A stretch of DNA of 64,000 nt from DATJGR01 sp041739525 (lineage in GTDB: Bacteria; Pseudomonadota; Gammaproteobacteria; Pseudomonadales; Azotimanducaceae), in assembly GCA_041739525.1 (NCBI GenBank), contig JBGSNQ010000036.1:1-64000 (forward strand). The letters run 5' to 3'. Under the pieces are notes generated by a model, which was not told the origin of the DNA, did no database searches, and saw only the letters and a list, made by a program, of their open reading frames with translations. This document shows, in pieces, positions 60,214-64,000 of the stretch. The position numbers were made by a program, and so were the translations under genes. Position 1 is the first letter of the stretch; every line of letters begins with the position of its first letter.

Positions 60214-60252
60214 GGCCGCCGCCGCGAGACCTGCGTCCCACCGAGGAACTTC

Positions 60253-61506
60253 ATGTCGAAACGCAACGCGTTCTACGCTCAATCGGGCGGCGTAACGGCC
60301 GTCATCAACGCCAGCGCCTGCGGTGTGATCGAAACCGCGCGTCGTCATCGCAATGCAATCGGCAAGGTTTATGCGGGACGCAACGGCATCATCGGAGCGC
60401 TGCGTGAAGAGTTGATCGATACCAGCAAAGAATCGGCGCGTGCGATTGCAGGTCTACGTAGTACGCCTTCGGGTGCGTTCGGCTCGTGTCGGCACAAACT
60501 GCAGTCGTTCGACAAGGATCCGCGCGAGTACCAGCGCCTCATTGAGGTCTTCAAGGCGCACGACATCGGCTACTTCTTCTACAACGGCGGTGGCGACTCG
60601 CAGGACACCGCCAACAAAGTGGCGCAATTCAGCGCGAAGCTCGGCTACCCGATTACGTGTATCGGCGTGCCGAAGACCGTGGACAACGACCTGCCGTTCA
60701 CCGACACCTGTCCCGGATTCGGTTCGGTTGCAAAATACGTCGCAGTGTCGATTCGCGAAGCAGCGCTCGACGTGGCCAGCATGTGCGAAACGTCCACCAA
60801 AGTGTTCGTGATGGAAGTAATGGGCCGTCACGCCGGCTGGATTGCCGCCGCTGCCGGTCTTGCGCAGGAAACGCCGGACGGCGCACCGCACGTCATCGTG
60901 TTTCCGGAAATCGCTTTCGACCGCGCGGGTTTCATCAACAAGGTGAAAGACACGGTACGTCGCGCCGGCTTCTGCGTGATCGTCGTGTCGGAAGGTGCAC
61001 GCCACGCGGACGGTTCGTTTCTTGCCGAAGCCGGTACGAAGGACGCGTTCGGGCACGTCCAGCTCGGCGGTGTGGCGCCGACAATCGCGGAAATGGTACG
61101 CAGCGAACTCGGCTACAAATTCCATTGGGCTGTGGCCGACTATCTTCAGCGCGCTGCGCGCCACATCGCATCCAAGACCGACGTCGAGCAGGCTTACGCG
61201 GTTGGACGTGCCGCGGTCGAGTTCGCGGTCGCCGGCAAGAACGCGGTGATGCCGATCATCGTGCGCAAGTCGTCGAAGCCTTATCGCTGGACGATCGGAG
61301 AGGCACCGCTTGCGAAAGTGGCCAACGTAGAGAAGAAGATGCCGCGCAACTTCATCACGCGCGACGGCTTCGGAATAACGGCGAGCGCGCGTGAGTATCT
61401 GGAGCCGCTGATCGCGGGCGAAGATTACCCGCGTTACAAGCGTGGGCTGCCCGAGTACGTGACGCTGAAGAACCAACTGATTCCGAAGAAACTCGGCGCG
61501 TTCTAG
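60253..61506 (+). CDS. pfp: pyrophosphate-dependent 6-phosphofructokinase
   Basis: 417 residues. The donor site reads NGGGDSQDT (112-119), with Asp115 where ATP enzymes have Gly, and VPKTVDND with Lys141, the two marks of PPi-PFK over ATP-PFK. RHAGWIAAAAGLA and ELGYKFHWAVADYLQRAARHIASKTDVEQA complete the substrate site. It interconverts fructose 6-phosphate and fructose 1,6-bisphosphate using pyrophosphate, reversibly. Convergent with the proton-pumping pyrophosphatase gene. Confidence 0.93.
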   Translation: MSKRNAFYAQSGGVTAVINASACGVIETARRHRNAIGKVYAGRNGIIGALREELIDTSKESARAIAGLRSTPSGAFGSCRHKLQSFDKDPREYQRLIEVFKAHDIGYFFYNGGGDSQDTANKVAQFSAKLGYPITCIGVPKTVDNDLPFTDTCPGFGSVAKYVAVSIREAALDVASMCETSTKVFVMEVMGRHAGWIAAAAGLAQETPDGAPHVIVFPEIAFDRAGFINKVKDTVRRAGFCVIVVSEGARHADGSFLAEAGTKDAFGHVQLGGVAPTIAEMVRSELGYKFHWAVADYLQRAARHIASKTDVEQAYAVGRAAVEFAVAGKNAVMPIIVRKSSKPYRWTIGEAPLAKVANVEKKMPRNFITRDGFGITASAREYLEPLIAGEDYPRYKRGLPEYVTLKNQLIPKKLGAF

Positions 61507-61514
61507 GCGCGCAA

Positions 61515-61541
61515 AAAAACCCCGGACCAGCCGGGGTTTTT
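61515..61541. terminator. bidirectional terminator between pfp and hppA
   Basis: AAAAACCCCGG, loop ACCAG-type, CCGGGGTTTTT: a GC core of 6 bp extended by A/T pairs with T-tracts readable on both strands. It sits between the two convergent genes and can end both transcripts. Confidence 0.92.
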
Positions 61542-61559
61542 CGAGGGGAGCCGACTCTC

Positions 61560-63590
61560 TTAGAGGATCGGCACCATCAGCAAGGCCACGATGTTGATGA
61601 TCTTGATGAGCGGATTCACCGCCGGGCCTGCCGTGTCTTTGTACGGATCGCCGACGGTGTCGCCGGTCACCGCCGCTTTGTGCGCGTCGGAGCCTTTGCC
61701 GCCGAAGTGACCGTCTTCGATGTATTTCTTTGCGTTGTCCCACGCACCGCCGCCGGTTGTCATCGAGATTGCGACGAACAGGCCGGTGACGATCGTGCCG
61801 ATCAGCAGTCCGCCGAGCGCTTTGACGGCTGAGGCGGAGTCCATCGCGAACGTCATGACGACGACTAGCACGACCGGCACCAGAATCGGCAGCAGACTCG
61901 GCACAATCATTTCTTTGATTGCCGCTTTTGTCAGCATGTCGACGGCGCGGGAATAGTCGGGCTTGCCGGTACCTTCCATGATGCCTTTGATCTCTTTGAA
62001 CTGACGGCGCACTTCGTTGACGACCGTGCCGGCGGCGCGGCCAACCGCTTCCATCGCCATAGCGCCGAACAGATACGGCACCATGCCGCCGATGAAGAGG
62101 CCGATGATCACGGCGGGATCCGACAGACTGAAGTCGACGAGTTTGCCTTCCGCTTGCAGGTTGTGTGTGTAGTCGGCGAACAGTACGAGCGCGGCCAGAC
62201 CTGCCGAACCGATCGCATAACCTTTCGTCACTGCCTTCGTCGTATTGCCCACTGCATCGAGCGGGTCGGTGATGTTGCGGATCTCCTTCGGCAGGCCGGA
62301 CATCTCCGCGATGCCGCCGGCGTTGTCGGTGATCGGACCGTACGCGTCGAGCGCAACGATCATTCCGGTCATCGACAACATGGCCGTTGCTGCGATCGCA
62401 ATGCCGAACAAGCCGGCTAGGGTGAACGATGCCCAGATGGCAACGCACACTGCGAGCACGGGCAGCGCAGTCGACTTCATCGATACGCCGAGGCCGGCGA
62501 TGATGTTCGTCGCGTGGCCGGTCTGCGATGCGGCGGCCACGTGCTGCACGGGCGCGTATTCGGTGGCGGTGTAGTACTCGGTTATGACGACCATCGCGGC
62601 GGTCAGCAACAGACCGACGACGGCGGCGCCGAACAGCGGCATGACATGCTCCGCCGGCATCATCCACGCGGTGATCGGATAGAAGGCAATGCCCGCGAGC
62701 ACGCCCGAAACGATCACGCCTTTATAGAGCGCGTTCATGATCTTGCCGCCTTCTTTCGCCGACACGAAAAAAGTCCCGATGATCGATGCGACGATGGACA
62801 CGCCGCCGAGTACCAGCGGATAAAGCACGGCGTTGGCGCCGGCGTCTTTCATCACGAGACCCGCCAGCAGCATCGTTGCAACGATGGTTACCGCGTACGT
62901 TTCGAAGAGGTCTGCCGCCATACCGGCGCAGTCGCCCACGTTATCGCCGACGTTGTCTGCGATCACTGCCGGGTTGCGCGGGTCGTCTTCCGGAATACCG
63001 GCTTCGACTTTACCGACGAGATCGGCCCCGACGTCCGCGCCCTTCGTGAAGATGCCGCCGCCTAGCCGGGCGAAGATCGAAATCAGCGAGCCGCCGAATG
63101 CGAGACCGACGAGTGCATGAAGTGCAGTGTCTTGCCCCGCCATCGGCTCGATGATCGCGTAATAACCGGCCACGCCGAGCAGACCGAGGCCGACCACCAA
63201 CATTCCGGTAATGGCGCCGCCGCGGAACGCGACGGCGAGAGCGGCATTCATGCCGTTGTGCGCGGCTTGCGCAGTACGAACGTTCGCGCGCACCGAGATA
63301 TTCATTCCGATGAATCCGGTGAGGCCCGAAAGAACTGCGCCGATCAGGAATCCGACGGCGGAGTACCAGCTCAGGGCGACTCCGAGCACGAAGAACAGCA
63401 CGGCGCCAACCATCGCGATGGTCGTGTACTGACGGTTCAGGTAGGCCTTGGCACCGGCCTGAATGGCGGCAGCGATCTCCTGCATGCGTGGGTTGCCCGC
63501 AGGCTGCGCGAGAATCCAGCGGATGGACACCAAGCCGTAGGCCAGCGCCACGAACGCGCAGGCCAAGGCAATGATGAGCGGCGTAGACAT
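61560..63590 (-). CDS. hppA: K+-independent proton-translocating membrane pyrophosphatase
   Basis: 676 residues, about 15-16 membrane helices. Active-site blocks DVGADLVGK (186-194) and NPAVIADNVGDNVGDCAGMAADLFE (206-230) bind Mg-PPi. The ion-specificity segment GNTTKAVTKG has Lys452 and Thr455, the residues of the K+-independent H+-pumping class (K+-dependent pumps have Ala there). It hydrolyses PPi to pump protons at the cytoplasmic membrane. The ATG has a strong AAGGGGGA site, and the 5' leader can fold in two alternative ways. Confidence 0.95.
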   Translation of the reverse strand: MSTPLIIALACAFVALAYGLVSIRWILAQPAGNPRMQEIAAAIQAGAKAYLNRQYTTIAMVGAVLFFVLGVALSWYSAVGFLIGAVLSGLTGFIGMNISVRANVRTAQAAHNGMNAALAVAFRGGAITGMLVVGLGLLGVAGYYAIIEPMAGQDTALHALVGLAFGGSLISIFARLGGGIFTKGADVGADLVGKVEAGIPEDDPRNPAVIADNVGDNVGDCAGMAADLFETYAVTIVATMLLAGLVMKDAGANAVLYPLVLGGVSIVASIIGTFFVSAKEGGKIMNALYKGVIVSGVLAGIAFYPITAWMMPAEHVMPLFGAAVVGLLLTAAMVVITEYYTATEYAPVQHVAAASQTGHATNIIAGLGVSMKSTALPVLAVCVAIWASFTLAGLFGIAIAATAMLSMTGMIVALDAYGPITDNAGGIAEMSGLPKEIRNITDPLDAVGNTTKAVTKGYAIGSAGLAALVLFADYTHNLQAEGKLVDFSLSDPAVIIGLFIGGMVPYLFGAMAMEAVGRAAGTVVNEVRRQFKEIKGIMEGTGKPDYSRAVDMLTKAAIKEMIVPSLLPILVPVVLVVVMTFAMDSASAVKALGGLLIGTIVTGLFVAISMTTGGGAWDNAKKYIEDGHFGGKGSDAHKAAVTGDTVGDPYKDTAGPAVNPLIKIINIVALLMVPIL

Positions 63591-63624
63591 GAATCCCCCT
63601 TAGAGGCTTTATTGTTGAGAAGGC

Positions 63625-63678
63625 GGGCTTGGACCAACGAAACTTAAGCCCATGCAGGTTCAGCCCACCTGAAGTGGG
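63625..63678 (-). promoter_or_regulatory. hppA leader with mutually exclusive hairpins
   Basis: On the hppA transcript, CCCAC-TTCAG-GTGGG-CTGAA allows either stem CCCAC:GTGGG or stem TTCAG:CTGAA, not both (63659-63678). A further GGGCTT:AAGCCC stem (63625-63630 with 63646-63651) encloses a 15-nt loop. This is switch-like geometry, but it matches no riboswitch class I can name. Confidence 0.4.
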
Positions 63679-63714
63679 ACCCCCCCTGACAAAGGCGGCG
63701 ATTCTACAACAAAA

Positions 63715-63735
63715 ACCGAGACATAGAATCTCGGT
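63715..63735 (-). terminator. intrinsic terminator of the DUF2333 gene
   Basis: Read on the minus strand: ACCGAGA, 7-nt loop, TCTCGGT followed by TTTTG. It starts 16 bp after the DUF2333 stop and separates it from the hppA leader. Confidence 0.85.
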
Positions 63736-63751
63736 CTTCGACCCGACGGAC

Positions 63752-64000
63752 TCACCCCTGCTCGAGCAAATTCCTCAAATCGATGATGGCCGCGTTCGCG
63801 CGCGAGATGTACGAGGCCATTACCAGTGAGTGATTTGCCAGCAGTCCGAGTCCGTCGCCATTGAGAACCATGGGGCTCCAGATGGGCGCCTGGGTCGGCT
63901 CGAGTTCCCGGATGATCTGCTGCAGGCTGACCCGGGCATTCTTCTTCTCGAGGACGTCCTTGAAGTCGTGATCGACGGCGTGCAGCAGGTGCAGCAGCGC
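63752..64000 (-). CDS. DUF2333 family protein, C-terminal 82 residues
   Basis: The frame is open to the window edge, so the N-terminus (some 250-280 residues) lies beyond 64,000. The visible part contains WSPMVLNGDGLGLLANHSLVMASYISRANAAIIDLRNLLEQG, which is the conserved C-terminal block of DUF2333. Inner-membrane-associated, unknown function. It ends at an intrinsic terminator, so hppA has its own promoter. Confidence 0.85.
   Translation of the reverse strand, partial: ALLHLLHAVDHDFKDVLEKKNARVSLQQIIRELEPTQAPIWSPMVLNGDGLGLLANHSLVMASYISRANAAIIDLRNLLEQG

Noticed and set aside
60454..62667. 737-codon minus-strand frame across pfp and hppA
   Set aside because: Shadow of pfp and of hppA in another frame; low-complexity RRR/HHR-type sequence.
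1..64000. CRISPR arrays, tRNA/rRNA genes, insertion sequences, prophage
   Set aside because: No regularly spaced repeats, no cloverleaf-like or rRNA sequence recognised, no transposase, integrase or phage structural protein among the reading frames.

Overview
The window joins two different organisms. Positions 1 to about 4,490 read as Planctomycetota: a large secreted serine hydrolase with an NGMQLRG-type N-terminal module, 7-bp GGGAGAA intergenic repeats and an acidic protein of planctomycete style. From about 4,490 to the end the sequence is one coherent high-GC gammaproteobacterial chromosome segment, with aceK, speA, mpl, srkA/yihE, comF, a DUF2333 gene, a pyrophosphate-type phosphofructokinase and a membrane pyrophosphatase. 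The join lies inside an open reading frame. An amidase is cut right after its GGSSGG signature and runs in frame into the planctomycete protein. I read this as a chimeric assembly rather than a natural fusion.

Layout of the gammaproteobacterial part. 4.5-6.4 kb (minus): nitroreductase, a small unknown gene, a broken CPBP intramembrane protease and the start of an amidase, tightly coupled. 6.5-12.2 kb: VanZ-like membrane protein, exported M20 amidohydrolase, nitronate monooxygenase plus crotonase, and a divergent carboxymuconolactone decarboxylase / HxlR-VOC pair around an operator-like palindrome. 12.4-18.9 kb: large secreted DUF11-type protein, MBL hydrolase overlapping a PQQ dehydrogenase, DUF924 and a CDP-alcohol phosphatidyltransferase. 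18.8-24.1 kb: PfkB kinase, NAD synthetase and the first acyl-CoA dehydrogenase pair. 24.1-29.2 kb: small enzymes on the minus strand (GFA, GST, monooxygenase, VOC, DUF6886, DUF3307, alpha/beta hydrolase), with one Cys-rich lipoprotein on the plus strand.

29.2-34.2 kb is a compact polyamine operon (aguA, deoxyhypusine-synthase-like, speA, aguB). It encodes arginine to agmatine to N-carbamoylputrescine to putrescine, plus an enzyme expected to act on putrescine/spermidine-type substrates. 34.2-42.6 kb is mostly minus-strand housekeeping and unknown genes, with an RRM RNA-binding protein behind a structured leader. 42.6-48.1 kb: aceK, DUF2628, a second acyl-CoA dehydrogenase pair paralogous to the first, and an SDR. 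At 48.3 kb there is a 54-residue gene, below the usual length cut-offs, that is essentially a signal peptide plus a PEP-CTERM-like tail, followed by a very strong terminator. 48.6-53.8 kb: MBL hydrolase, acyltransferase, a comF-modA-srkA operon and a small flagellar-rod-like protein. 53.9-57.4 kb: two tandem long acyl-CoA dehydrogenases. 57.4-64.0 kb: lipoprotein, mpl, membrane protein, PPi-phosphofructokinase convergent with a K+-independent H+-pyrophosphatase, and the end of a DUF2333 gene cut by the window edge.

Three pairs of acyl-CoA dehydrogenases, the crotonase and the SDR suggest an organism that degrades fatty acids or branched/cyclic acids. The PPi-PFK and H+-PPase suggest pyrophosphate-linked energy metabolism. 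I see no tRNA, rRNA, CRISPR array, insertion sequence or prophage.
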